A DNA stretch of 64,000 bases from Lysobacterales bacterium. GTDB lineage: Bacteria; Pseudomonadota; Gammaproteobacteria; Xanthomonadales; SZUA-5. Numbering within the stretch: the first letter of the stretch is position 1; each line of letters starts with the position of its first letter. The notes beneath the pieces were generated by a model. That model did not search any database. It saw nothing but the letters and a program-made list of their open reading frames with translations, and was not told the DNA's origin. Positions 16,383 through 23,964 of this stretch are shown one piece after another. The DNA lies in contig JALHMH010000020.1 in NCBI GenBank assembly GCA_022844165.1, positions 1 to 64,000 of the forward strand, given 5' to 3'. Both the position numbers and the translations under genes were made by a program.

Positions 16383-16634
16383 CTATGCCGCGCGATCGCG
16401 TCCGGCGTTCAGGTGGTCGACCACGTCGACAAGCCGATAGAACACACGGCCGCCAGAAGGCAGTCGATAGCCAGTCGGGCCGACTCCCATCTCTCGCCAG
16501 CGCTCGATGGTGCGCGGGCTGACGCCCAGGACTTCGGCCAACGTCGCGGCGCTCACCGAGCCGCTAAGCGTAACGCTTCCGCCTCGGGCGCGAATCTCGC
16601 GCTCCAAAGTTTCGGCGGTGTAGGCTGCCTTCAT
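16383..16634 (-). CDS. Small helix-turn-helix DNA-binding protein
   Basis: 83 residues from the ATG at 16634. The core SAATLAEVLGVSPRTIERWREMGVGP is a MerR/excisionase-type helix-turn-helix with wing GYRLPSGGRVFYRLVDVVDHL. Such proteins act as excisionases or as regulators of phage and island operons. Its ATG overlaps the stop of the terminase small-subunit gene. With the AlpA-like gene at 20429-20647 the island has two HTH proteins of this kind, one near the integrase and one in the terS operon; this one may control the packaging-type operon. Confidence 0.75.
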   Translation of the reverse strand: MKAAYTAETLEREIRARGGSVTLSGSVSAATLAEVLGVSPRTIERWREMGVGPTGYRLPSGGRVFYRLVDVVDHLNAGRDRAA

Positions 16635-17116
16635 GGCGTCGGCTCCTTGCCGGTTTCCGCGCGTTTGCAAACACTATCGATCACCGACACCATTTGCTCC
16701 CGCGTAGAGCACATCACATTGCGGATATATGCGACCGAATCGCTGTCGATGCGCCTGTCGCGCTCCAAGCGATCCGCGACCGTATCCAGTTCGCGCACCA
16801 TCGGACCAGCAAGGCGACCGAGCACGTCGGCGACGTCTTCGCGGCGCATCAGGTTGCCGGCCTCGACGCCAAGTTTCAGCCGATCGCGCTCGGCGGCATA
16901 GTAGGCGCGCAGCTCGAAGGGGGACATTTTGTCCGGGTCACGGTTGCCAGCGCGCGCACTGAATGCGCAAATGATGGCCGGCAGGTCATAGACCGGGTAT
17001 CCGCCACGCTGGCCGGCAGGCTCGGCGCCGGATTCGGCCAGCTTGCGCGAGACTGTCTCGCGAGCCATTTTCATTTCTCTGGAAATCTCGCTGATGCTGA
17101 AAATCAGTTCACGCAT
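16631..17116 (-). CDS. Phage terminase small subunit-like protein (DUF1441)
   Basis: About 161 residues from the ATG at 17116, with GAGG nine bases upstream; a GTG at 17125 is also possible. An N-terminal helix-turn-helix (SISEISREMKMARETVSRKLAESG) is followed by a PAGQRGGYPVY wing. Then comes the DUF1441 body: DPDKMSPFELRAYYAAERDRLKLG and a helical part with VADRLERDRRIDSDSV. These are features of Nu1/TerS-like terminase small subunits, which bind pac/cos DNA. No large terminase subunit is present in the island. That is how satellites hijack a helper phage's large subunit, and it is the main argument for a PICI-type element. Confidence 0.75.
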   Translation of the reverse strand: MRELIFSISEISREMKMARETVSRKLAESGAEPAGQRGGYPVYDLPAIICAFSARAGNRDPDKMSPFELRAYYAAERDRLKLGVEAGNLMRREDVADVLGRLAGPMVRELDTVADRLERDRRIDSDSVAYIRNVMCSTREQMVSVIDSVCKRAETGKEPTP

Positions 17117-17484
17117 ACGCCTCACCCTCGATACAGTTGTGACAACTCGTTTCCCTCGTACCTAAGCCAAAAACGCCCATCTGTTGCTGCGTCCCTGGGC
17201 TACCGAAAAACTGTCGAAAACCGCGGCCTTGGCCCCGTGGTACGTGAAACAGGCCGGGAAAGAACCTAAGCCCCCCGGACCGATTGCTGGCAGGTTCGCC
17301 GGGGTCCTTCCGGCTGTGCGCGTCCATGGCGGGTGCGGAGCCGTGTGGCGTGCGTAGCGTGAGAACCGCAAGAAATGTCCGTCCCAGGTAGGAAATCGGC
17401 GCGCGCCTGCCGCTGATCGAGCGAAGCGATCTATCGATCCGCTTGCAATAAGCCCATGAATAGGACCCTCCGGCCCACCATGCG
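17117..17484. other. Intergenic region between the replication and terS operons
   Basis: About 370 bases with no gene I can support. It contains a short inverted repeat, GATCG-AGCGAAG-CGATC, near 17417-17433. All flanking genes run leftward, so it probably holds the promoter of the terS operon; an origin of replication for the island is another possibility. Confidence 0.4.
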
Positions 17485-17811
17485 TCATCGCAACGGCTCC
17501 GCTGCGGCGACGCGCTCGGGTCCAAACTGGTCGCGCACCGTCCGCAGCATCTCGTCGGAATCAGAATTGGCTGTGTCGATTGCTGTGCATCCGGTTCCAT
17601 CGACGAATCTGATGCGCCAGGCTCGACACCGGGACAGCGGTTCGTTCGCGCATCGTCGAAGGTGCGCGATCACTTCGACCTTGTTCGCGATCAGCAGCGC
17701 GCGCAGATCGGGCGGCAGTCTGGTCGCTGGTGTGATCGAGAGTAGGTCGCCCTTCGCCTTAAGCGTGAGCCCGGCAGCAGAGGCGGTGCGGATGATCTCG
17801 GCGGCGGTCAT
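17485..17811 (-). CDS. TubC-docking-like small protein of the replication module
   Basis: 108 residues from the ATG at 17811. The N-terminal 50 residues (AAEIIRTASAAGLTLKAKGDLLSI...RLPPDLRALLIANKVEVIAHLRR) match the pattern of the TubC N-terminal docking domain-like fold. That fold is often found downstream of primase-helicase genes in phages and plasmids. The remainder (RCRAWRIRFVDGTGCTAIDTANSDSDEMLRTVRDQFG) is a small alpha/beta segment without a family. Its start overlaps the end of the helicase-like gene (ATGA), so it is coupled to it. Probably a replication accessory; inference from position. Confidence 0.6.
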   Translation of the reverse strand: MTAAEIIRTASAAGLTLKAKGDLLSITPATRLPPDLRALLIANKVEVIAHLRRCANEPLSRCRAWRIRFVDGTGCTAIDTANSDSDEMLRTVRDQFGPERVAAAEPLR

Positions 17812-19586
17812 AGCAGCACCTCGTCGGTTTCGCACTCTGTCTCGACGTTACATCCGCCGGGGAAACCGTCAGAACCGTCACAACCTACACAACCGCCATT
17901 CCCAGTTCGTGCTGGTTGTGCTGGTTGTGCTGGTTGTGCTGGTTGTGCTGGTTGTGCTGGTTGTGCTGGTTGTGCTGGTTGTGCCGCACTTCCCGGCGGA
18001 TGTAACGATGATTCCTCTTCATCTTCGACAACTTTTTTGCGCTTGTGAAAAGGGCTTGAACCGTCACAACCGTCATAACCGTCACGACCATCATTGGCAG
18101 CCCTGATCTTCTGGATCGTGACCAATCGCCCTCGGCTTCCGCGCTCGCTCAGGTCCACACTGAGCCCTGATTGCCGGAACGCCGGCGCCAGTCGCCTGAG
18201 TGCATTGGACAGCTTCTCCGGCGTAGACGGGAACGTCCTGTCATGGTCTGGCTTGATCGCGGTTAGCAGCTCGCCTACGGTGCCCTGCCATCCCGCCAGA
18301 TTGCGCTCCGACAACTCGATCACTGCAATCGCAACCGGCGACGATTCAATCGCCCCCAATGTTGCCGAGCGGATGCTCGCCCTGTACGCCGTGAGAAAGT
18401 CGGCGGCTGCGAACCCAAGCGCCGGCATCGCCGCTGCCGCCCAAGTGGCAAAGTCAGCCATGCGCGGCTTCTGGCCGATATCGATGCTCTTGGCGTCGCG
18501 CATCGCCAGCCTGAGCGATTCCAGCACGGCACCAAAGATGCGACCTGCTGATCGCTCGTAGGCTCGCCGTAGATCAGCCTCGGTCCTGCGGTTGCTGATT
18601 GGCATCAGCTCGACGAGCAACGAGCGTTCGGCCAGATCGGGACGGCTTGCCAGATCGTCGATTCCGTTTAGGATGATCGGACGCGCAATCTGTAGCAGCA
18701 CCTCGGTCGTGTCGGTGAATAGCTGCCTTGCCGCGATGCCGCCGCCTGTCGCCAGTCGGCAGATGCCATCCGACAACCAGGCAGGACAACCGCTCAGATT
18801 GTCGTAGGCCAGAACGTGACTATTGAGCGCCGCGACGCATAGGTCGCGTTCCTCACGCGGCGGTGATCGCAACGGGACTGCCGACGGATCGGTGATCGAC
18901 TTCACGCGCCGGGTTGCCTCGCTCTTGCCGGTGCCCTGTTCTGACGTGAACAGCAAAACCGGATACGGACTGCGAGGACGGAGCGCACCGGCAACATAGG
19001 CCGCGATCAGCGGCTGTTGCTCAGGCCTGCATGGGATCAAGTCCCAGATCGACGAGAAGTCCGCGCCATCGGGCTCAGGTAGCGCGAGCGACTTCGGTGA
19101 GCGCCGGAACAAGCATTCGGCCTGGTGATCGCGATCTATCGAGCTCGCCGTGATCTTCCACGCTGACCACACTTTGTCGCCGGTATCGATGAACATCGCA
19201 TTGCCGCTGGCGCCGGTGCGCAGGTGGACAGCCCGCGTATCGGACCGGCCAAACTTGGCGCTGGCGTTCAAGGTCGCGATGGCATCGGCGACCGCGTTTC
19301 TGTTGGCGCCTTTTTCCTCCCGCCGGAAGAACTCGGCCGCCAGCCAATCGCGAGTTTGCTGCGACTCAATCGGATAGACCTCCTTGTGTGCGCCCGCGCG
19401 GACCTGGACGTAGCCAACACCATCCTCATCTGCGAATAGATGTTGCTCGGCGCCGATCTCGATCAACTGCTGAGCGATGCCTTTGCGTTTCTCGTGCTCG
19501 CCTCGGTCGTTGGCCTTGCTGACGCGCTCCAGATCGCGTTCAGCGCGCGATTCAAGATCATCGATATACGACTCTGGCCCGCTCAT
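17808..19586 (-). CDS. P-loop ATPase, probable replication helicase of the island
   Basis: 592 residues. An N-terminal acidic helical region precedes the ATPase core. The Walker A motif is LFTSEQGTGKSEATRR (about residues 217-232), and a likely Walker B region HVLAYDNLSG is some 45 residues on. IILNGIDDLASRPDLAERSLLVEL follows, as in superfamily-3 and DUF927/DUF3987-type phage helicases. A long helical domain follows, with a possible winged helix near 470-520. The C-terminal tail is low-complexity: Asp-Gly-Cys-rich patches flank eight perfect QPA tripeptides (DNA at 17911-17982). It overlaps the primase-type gene upstream (ATGA). Together they would replicate the excised island. Confidence 0.72.
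   Translation of the reverse strand: MSGPESYIDDLESRAERDLERVSKANDRGEHEKRKGIAQQLIEIGAEQHLFADEDGVGYVQVRAGAHKEVYPIESQQTRDWLAAEFFRREEKGANRNAVADAIATLNASAKFGRSDTRAVHLRTGASGNAMFIDTGDKVWSAWKITASSIDRDHQAECLFRRSPKSLALPEPDGADFSSIWDLIPCRPEQQPLIAAYVAGALRPRSPYPVLLFTSEQGTGKSEATRRVKSITDPSAVPLRSPPREERDLCVAALNSHVLAYDNLSGCPAWLSDGICRLATGGGIAARQLFTDTTEVLLQIARPIILNGIDDLASRPDLAERSLLVELMPISNRRTEADLRRAYERSAGRIFGAVLESLRLAMRDAKSIDIGQKPRMADFATWAAAAMPALGFAAADFLTAYRASIRSATLGAIESSPVAIAVIELSERNLAGWQGTVGELLTAIKPDHDRTFPSTPEKLSNALRRLAPAFRQSGLSVDLSERGSRGRLVTIQKIRAANDGRDGYDGCDGSSPFHKRKKVVEDEEESSLHPPGSAAQPAQPAQPAQPAQPAQPAQPAQPARTGNGGCVGCDGSDGFPGGCNVETECETDEVLL
17911..17982 (+). repeat. Perfect tandem repeat, 8 x 9 bp, inside the helicase gene
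   Basis: Unit GCTGGTTGT on the forward strand, encoding Gln-Pro-Ala on the reverse strand, eight identical copies. The unit is a multiple of three, so slippage would change length without breaking the frame. Imperfect repeats of ACAACCGTC-type sequence, encoding Asp-Gly-Cys/Tyr, flank it on both sides. Confidence 0.95.
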
Positions 19587-20137
19587 CGAGCGCCCCCAAT
19601 AGCCACCCGCGCCGCGTGGATGCGTTCGACAGCGAGGACTAGGCGCGCATGGTCTTCATCGCTGAGCGTGCATCCTCGGTGCAGATCGCCAGCCGCTATT
19701 AAAACCACGCCAGCCTCGCTATCGAGCAGGTTCGCACAGGAGCGCAATTGCGCGCGCAGCGCCAACCCTTGCAACTCGCGGCGTTTCTCTGGTGTGGAAT
19801 CTGCCAGCCGACGCGGGAACAAGTCGCCGACTGTCAGGCCAATGGCGGCGAGCAAGTCGTGGGTGCTGCATCCGGCGAAGCAATGCGCGAGGATCCGGCC
19901 ATCGTTGCCGACAGCGACCGACAGCGACGCGGTTCGGTCCTCATGCGCCGGGCATCGCGCGCTGTAGCCAGCCCCGGACTTGCGGACCCGCTCCAGGCGC
20001 GCCAAAACCTGTTCGAGTGTAATGGCGCGCTGGTGCGTTAGCGCGCTATCATCGCGCCGCGTCCGCCCGGTCGCATGTGTTGTCTTTCGCGCCTCGCCGT
20101 GCCACCGGCGGGGCGCGCTTGCGTTAGCGGTCGGCAT
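19583..20137 (-). CDS. CHC2-type zinc-finger primase-like protein
   Basis: 184 residues from the ATG at 20137, which has AAGGAGGG five bases upstream. After a basic N terminus comes a DnaG/P4-type zinc finger, YSARCPAHEDRTASLSV...ILAHCFAGCSTHDLLAAIG: one Cys and one His, then Cys and Cys. The motif recognises primer start sites. The TOPRIM catalytic part is missing, so it is a stand-alone finger that probably works with the helicase-like protein encoded immediately downstream (4-base overlap). The C terminus is helical. It belongs to the island replication module. Confidence 0.75.
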   Translation of the reverse strand: MPTANASAPRRWHGEARKTTHATGRTRRDDSALTHQRAITLEQVLARLERVRKSGAGYSARCPAHEDRTASLSVAVGNDGRILAHCFAGCSTHDLLAAIGLTVGDLFPRRLADSTPEKRRELQGLALRAQLRSCANLLDSEAGVVLIAAGDLHRGCTLSDEDHARLVLAVERIHAARVAIGGAR

Positions 20138-20429
20138 CTGGCCCTCCTTCTCTCGCGAGCGCCAGCACTGCCGCGTCGACCGCCGTTCGATCCGTGGGCG
20201 ACAACACGCCAAGTTCGGGATGGTCCGCGCGATGGGCTCGGATCAGGCGGACCACGCCGGCATCGTTGATGGCAACGAGCACAACGGTGCTCGTTGCGCG
20301 AATCGAAATCAGCTTGGCGAATTCACGAGTCTGAGCGACGCGAGGTTGCTGCGCTCCGCGATGTTCGCGAGGCGCGGCGTACAGTTGGGCAAGTGCGCGC
20401 AGGTGCGCACCGTGTGGACCGGCGGTCAT
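20124..20429 (-). CDS. Hypothetical island protein
   Basis: 101 residues. It has a basic N terminus (MTAGPHGAHLRALAQLYAAPREHRG), then FAKLISIRATSTVVLVAINDAGVVRLIRAHRAD and a helical C terminus. Its ATG at 20429 overlaps the TAA of the AlpA-like gene by one base, and its 3' end overlaps the primase-type gene by 14 bases. It is therefore locked into the replication operon. No domain recognised. Confidence 0.55.
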   Translation of the reverse strand: MTAGPHGAHLRALAQLYAAPREHRGAQQPRVAQTREFAKLISIRATSTVVLVAINDAGVVRLIRAHRADHPELGVLSPTDRTAVDAAVLALAREGGPDADR

Positions 20430-20647
20430 TACGCGGACGCCTTCGGCGCGCTTTGGCGCTCCAGGTCCGCGATGAACTTGCTCAGTGCGTCGGCGCTGAT
20501 TAGGCGTCGGCGTCCATGTTTAAATGTTCGGAGATTGCCGGCGGCGATGTCGCCGTAGAGCTTCGTGCGCGGTATGCCGGTGAGCCGTACGGCACTGTCG
20601 ATGGTGTAGCTCAGGTGGTCGATTGACCTAGTCGTGTTCGTGTGCAT
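20429..20647 (-). CDS. AlpA/excisionase-like helix-turn-helix protein
   Basis: 72 residues from the ATG at 20647 (MHTNTTRSIDHLSYTIDSAV). The helix-turn-helix core SAVRLTGIPRTKLYGDIAAGNLRTFKHGRRRLISADALSKFI is the excisionase/AlpA pattern with R-R-L-I wing. Such proteins switch on the replication and excision genes of P4-like satellites and PICIs. It is the first gene of the leftward replication run, 80 bases downstream of the 287-residue gene that follows the integrase. A longer frame to 20683 lacks a better start. Confidence 0.75.
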   Translation of the reverse strand: MHTNTTRSIDHLSYTIDSAVRLTGIPRTKLYGDIAAGNLRTFKHGRRRLISADALSKFIADLERQSAPKASA

Positions 20648-20730
20648 GTCATCCCTCTTTGGCGGTGAGGGACGCGGCGTCAATTTTGAATTCCACCGCG
20701 TCCTGTTGAACTTGGAACGCGGAAAGGATT

Positions 20731-21594
20731 TTATGCACCAGATTTCGACGCGTCCGCAGCTTTTGCGGACACAATCGCTAAGTCATTTGGTCGATTCTGT
20801 CTCGTTTCGATATCGCGCCGAAGCTGTTTCGTCGAGTAAGGTTTCCCGAAAATGACCGTGACACAGGCCGCCGTCAGGCTCTCAAAGCGGTCGCCGATGT
20901 GGTAGCGAACGTAACTGTTCAAGCTCCTTGCGTAGGCCCAGCGCTTCGCCTCGAAGTCGTTTCGTTTGCCTGGGCCATGCGAAGTCTTCAGTGATTTGAT
21001 GTGGGCTACGTACTTCCGAAGCATGCTTGACAATCGCCCATCTTCCCGATCTTGCGCCTTCAGTCGCTTGTCGATCAGCAGCTTGTTGGCGTCCTCGTGA
21101 CCAGAAGTCCAGAGCAAGTGGGCGACGTCGTCATATCCCTTCCACCTAAAAATTACGTCGCAGAACTCTTTCGTCACACGCTCAAGATCGGCTTCCCACT
21201 CACGAATCCATCGCGAAGTCCGGGGCACCGATAGCTCGTTCATGTGCCCGGCATACGAAAGGAAAAGGCGCCCCACATTGGGCTCTTCTTTTCGACCGAG
21301 TTCAGTATGCGAACCCCGAGTGCGCATCGCTTGCAGCGCGCTCCAGGGCTTGCGCATTTGCTCATCTATGCAGAGCTTTAGCGTGATCCATAGTTCTACC
21401 GAATCATCTAATCCTGTTGGAGTCTCGCCCCGATTGATCATGTCGTTAATGACTTTATCGAGAGATTTCAACCGCGCTAGCCGCTCGGCCTCACCGGCGG
21501 GTACCTTGGCACGTTTGAAGGAGTGCGCCAAGAACCGATAGGCATCGTCCGGCACCTCATCAAGCACCGACACACTTTGAACTTTGCGCCTCAT
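20731..21594 (-). CDS. Uncharacterised protein coupled to the integrase
   Basis: 287 residues, helical and basic (MRRKVQSVSVLDEVPDDAYRFLAHSFKRAKVP). Notable segments are FLSYAGHMNELSVPRTSRWIREWEADLERV and RWKGYDDVAHLLWTSGHEDANKLLIDKRL, with a basic C terminus. There are no membrane helices and no catalytic signature I can name. Its ATG overlaps the integrase stop (ATGA), so it is made with integrase, an unusual place for cargo. It could assist excision, or be an anti-phage or regulatory protein. The family is not recognised. Confidence 0.6.
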   Translation of the reverse strand: MRRKVQSVSVLDEVPDDAYRFLAHSFKRAKVPAGEAERLARLKSLDKVINDMINRGETPTGLDDSVELWITLKLCIDEQMRKPWSALQAMRTRGSHTELGRKEEPNVGRLFLSYAGHMNELSVPRTSRWIREWEADLERVTKEFCDVIFRWKGYDDVAHLLWTSGHEDANKLLIDKRLKAQDREDGRLSSMLRKYVAHIKSLKTSHGPGKRNDFEAKRWAYARSLNSYVRYHIGDRFESLTAACVTVIFGKPYSTKQLRRDIETRQNRPNDLAIVSAKAADASKSGA

Positions 21595-22799
21595 GGCGTC
21601 CGCTCCAACATCGCCACCGCGCGCGCCTTGTGGCTCGGCGCCAAGTGCGAGTAGCGCTCGGTCATGGTCAGGTCGCTGTGTCCCAGCAGTTCCTTGACGA
21701 CGTACAACTCCGCGCCGGCCATTACTAACCGGCTGGCGAAATGGTGGCGCAGATCGTGGAAGCGCAAGTCCTCGATTTGTGCGGCGGCGATTAGACCGGC
21801 CCAGGATTTGTTGATGTTCGTCAGCGCTCGCCGGTCCTCGCCAGGGAAAACAAGACCCTCACCGCTGCCCTGCCCTCGCCAGCGCTTCAGCACGCCGAAG
21901 GCTTCTTCGTTCAGTGGTATTCGCCGCGTGCGCTGGCCCTTCGACGTGGCGGCGGTTACGGTGATAACGCGGTGGGTCAGATCGACGTTCGACCAGTTCA
22001 GCCCGAACAACTCGCCGCGCCGCATGCCGGTATTGATTGCGACCAGCACCAGCGGCGCAAGGTGGTCCGTGTAGCCATCGTCAGCGAACGATGGGCGCCC
22101 CGGTCGGCGGCGTTCGGCGTTCCAACGATTGCCGCTGTCGCGCTCTTTGCGTCGTCGAATCTCGCGCGCATCGAGCGCGGCGCGCAACGCGCCCTCTTCC
22201 TCCGGCGTCATGAATCGCGCCCGCTGCTCGTCGTCGCCCTTGGCGCGCTCGACGTTCTTCATGGGGTGCGATTCGAGGTATCCCCATTCAATCGCTTTTG
22301 ACAGCACGGCGCGAATGCGCACCAAGTCGCGGTTGACGGTCGCCGGTTTGATGCCATCGCGCAGGCGCGCTGCCTTGAAGCGGTCCATCTTGTAGGGCGA
22401 GATGGCGGCCAGTTTCTCCGGGTACAGGTCGGAGAATTGCGCCTTCAGCGCGGCCAGCGTGGCGGCGCCCGCGCGGCGCTCGGCGAGCACCCACGGTGCA
22501 TAGCGTTCGGTGATGAACTGGCCGAGCGACGACGGCCGTGAATGCCCGCGTGCAGCCGGCGGCAGCTTGCCGGAATCGTACTCAGACAGCCAGGTCCGCG
22601 CCGTCCTGCGCGCCTGCTCCAGGGTGATCACGGACGCGTTGCCGATGGTGCGCCGTTTGCCGCGCGCCAGCTCGACGACGTAGGACTTCACGCCCGATGG
22701 TTGGACGCGCAGCATCAACCCTTTCTGCGCGCCGTCGCGTATCTCGTAGGGCCGCGCATCGGGTGCCGATTGTTGGACGGTTTTGAGCGAGAGAGCCAC
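21591..22799 (-). CDS. int: Tyrosine recombinase / phage-type integrase
   Basis: 402 residues from the GTG at 22799, chosen because GGGAGG lies five bases upstream; the frame continues to 22889 but that part overlaps the end repeats. It has an N-terminal DUF4102-like arm-binding region (RPYEIRDGAQKGLMLRVQPSGVKSY), a core-binding SAM-like domain and a catalytic domain. In the last, INTGMRRGELFGLNW (Arg), HDLRHHFASRLV (His-x-x-Arg) and LGHSDLTMTERYSHL (His and Tyr) are all intact. It is next to attR and probably active. It would recombine the tRNA-Pro repeats to integrate and excise the island. Confidence 0.95.
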   Translation of the reverse strand: MALSLKTVQQSAPDARPYEIRDGAQKGLMLRVQPSGVKSYVVELARGKRRTIGNASVITLEQARRTARTWLSEYDSGKLPPAARGHSRPSSLGQFITERYAPWVLAERRAGAATLAALKAQFSDLYPEKLAAISPYKMDRFKAARLRDGIKPATVNRDLVRIRAVLSKAIEWGYLESHPMKNVERAKGDDEQRARFMTPEEEGALRAALDAREIRRRKERDSGNRWNAERRRPGRPSFADDGYTDHLAPLVLVAINTGMRRGELFGLNWSNVDLTHRVITVTAATSKGQRTRRIPLNEEAFGVLKRWRGQGSGEGLVFPGEDRRALTNINKSWAGLIAAAQIEDLRFHDLRHHFASRLVMAGAELYVVKELLGHSDLTMTERYSHLAPSHKARAVAMLERTP

Positions 22800-22835
22800 A
22801 TTTCCTCCCGTAAGTGTGGCGGTAGCGCCACGCCA

Positions 22836-22864
22836 TAAGTGCATGGTAAGTGCAATCGGCCGAA
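22836..22864 (+). repeat. Island end repeat, right (possible integrase arm sites)
   Basis: TAAGTGCATGG then TAAGTGCAATCGGCCGAA, the partner of 11630-11658. It lies in the integrase leader, so binding here could also repress int. Further TAAGTG-like motifs occur nearby (about 22811 and 22915-22922). Confidence 0.6.
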
Positions 22865-22950
22865 TACGGCGGGACACAGCGGGACGCAACGGGACTTAAA
22901 AACAGCAACTTACGTGTTAAGTGATTGATAGAGAACGCGCCAGAACTACC

Positions 22951-23000
<50 letters not shown>

Positions 23001-23002
<2 letters not shown>

Positions 23003-23049
23003 CTGGCATCCAGGCTCAAACAACAACGCCCCGAAGACGGGGCGTTGTT
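23001..23049 (+). terminator. Original tRNA-Pro terminator displaced by the island
   Basis: A 6-bp hairpin GCCTGG-CAT-CCAGGC is followed by a 12-bp perfect stem, AACAACGCCCCG-AAGA-CGGGGCGTTGTT, then CTGTCTG. It also ends the leftward ECF sigma gene (stop at 23076), so it is probably bidirectional. Confidence 0.75.
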
Positions 23050-23075
23050 CTGTCTGAATTGCGTCAGTCAGAGCA

Positions 23076-23648
23076 TCAATCTTTGAAATCACTCATGTTG
23101 CGAGCGAGGTCAGCCAGCGCTCGCGCAACGCGCATCCTTGCCGCGTTCGCACTCGGGCTATCTGTCGCCGCGGCAATTTCTTCGTGGGCCATGCCGAGCT
23201 CCACTCGCATCACTACAACTTCGCGCTGATCGTCGCTCAACCGCGCCAATGCCGCCTCATAGGCCTTGAGCGTCTCAACAGTCATGGTCTGCACCATCGG
23301 CGATGGTGCCTCGTCGACGATGTGCTCATCCAGAACCGCTGCCTGCGGGCGGCGACCTACGCGACGTAGCTCATCTTTTAGTAGATTGCTCATGATCTGG
23401 CGCAAAAACGCGAAGAATGCTCCGGGTCCTTGCGCTTGAAACGACGGCAAATGCTGAAACGCACGCATCAGGGTGACTTGCACCAGATCGGAGGTTTCCG
23501 ACAGGTCACGCGCGCTGGTAGGCAAGCGCCCGCGCGCCCAGCGTGTCAGGACCGGCAAATAGCGCGCGAGAAGGCGGTCGCGCGCTGCCACGTCACCGGC
23601 ATGACTACGTTCAACCAAGTCCATTGTCGTTTCGAGAGGCGCGTTCAT
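23076..23648 (-). CDS. ECF-type sigma-70 family RNA polymerase sigma factor
   Basis: 190 residues from the ATG at 23648 (MNAPLETTMDLVERSHAGDVAARDRLLARYLPVL). Region 2 is clear: DLSETSDLVQVTLMRAFQHLPSFQAQG...FFAFLRQIMSNLLKDELRR. Region 4 is LSDDQREVVVMRVELGMAHEEIAAATDSPSANAARMRVARALADLA. There is no anti-sigma gene beside it. Sigma factors of this type are often tied to Ser/Thr kinases in Xanthomonadaceae, and a kinase gene lies 3.3 kb away, but a link is inference. The longer upstream frame to 23846 is not supported. Confidence 0.88.
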   Translation of the reverse strand: MNAPLETTMDLVERSHAGDVAARDRLLARYLPVLTRWARGRLPTSARDLSETSDLVQVTLMRAFQHLPSFQAQGPGAFFAFLRQIMSNLLKDELRRVGRRPQAAVLDEHIVDEAPSPMVQTMTVETLKAYEAALARLSDDQREVVVMRVELGMAHEEIAAATDSPSANAARMRVARALADLARNMSDFKD

Positions 23649-23964
23649 TAGCAACCATCCAGGACCGCGAATTTTATCGCACACTACAGACTGCGGCGAT
23701 CGAGACAGGAGCTTCATCGCGTCAAACGAGCATATCTGATTTGTGAATGGCCAAAGAAGCGTGCTCAAACTCCCGGCGCGAAGGTTTGCCAGGCGTTCTG
23801 GCACGACGTTGAGAAGCGCACTGCGAAACCGGATGCCTGTTTTCATGGGGGCGCCTTTGCCTCCGGATCACCGCCACAAAAGTGAGGAAGAAAACTCGAA
23901 GCCACGACAGCGCCGGGTGCGAAAGGCCCTCCGCCTCTGCCATTGTGCCTTCGCGTAGGACATT

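Noticed and set aside
17911-17982. Possible CRISPR-like or iteron array
   Set aside because: Units are 9 bp with no spacers and lie in frame inside a coding sequence, so it is a simple tandem repeat.
17456-18106. Forward ORF rich in Leu-Val repeats
   Set aside because: It is the antisense reading of the 9-bp tandem repeat and low-complexity tail of the helicase gene.
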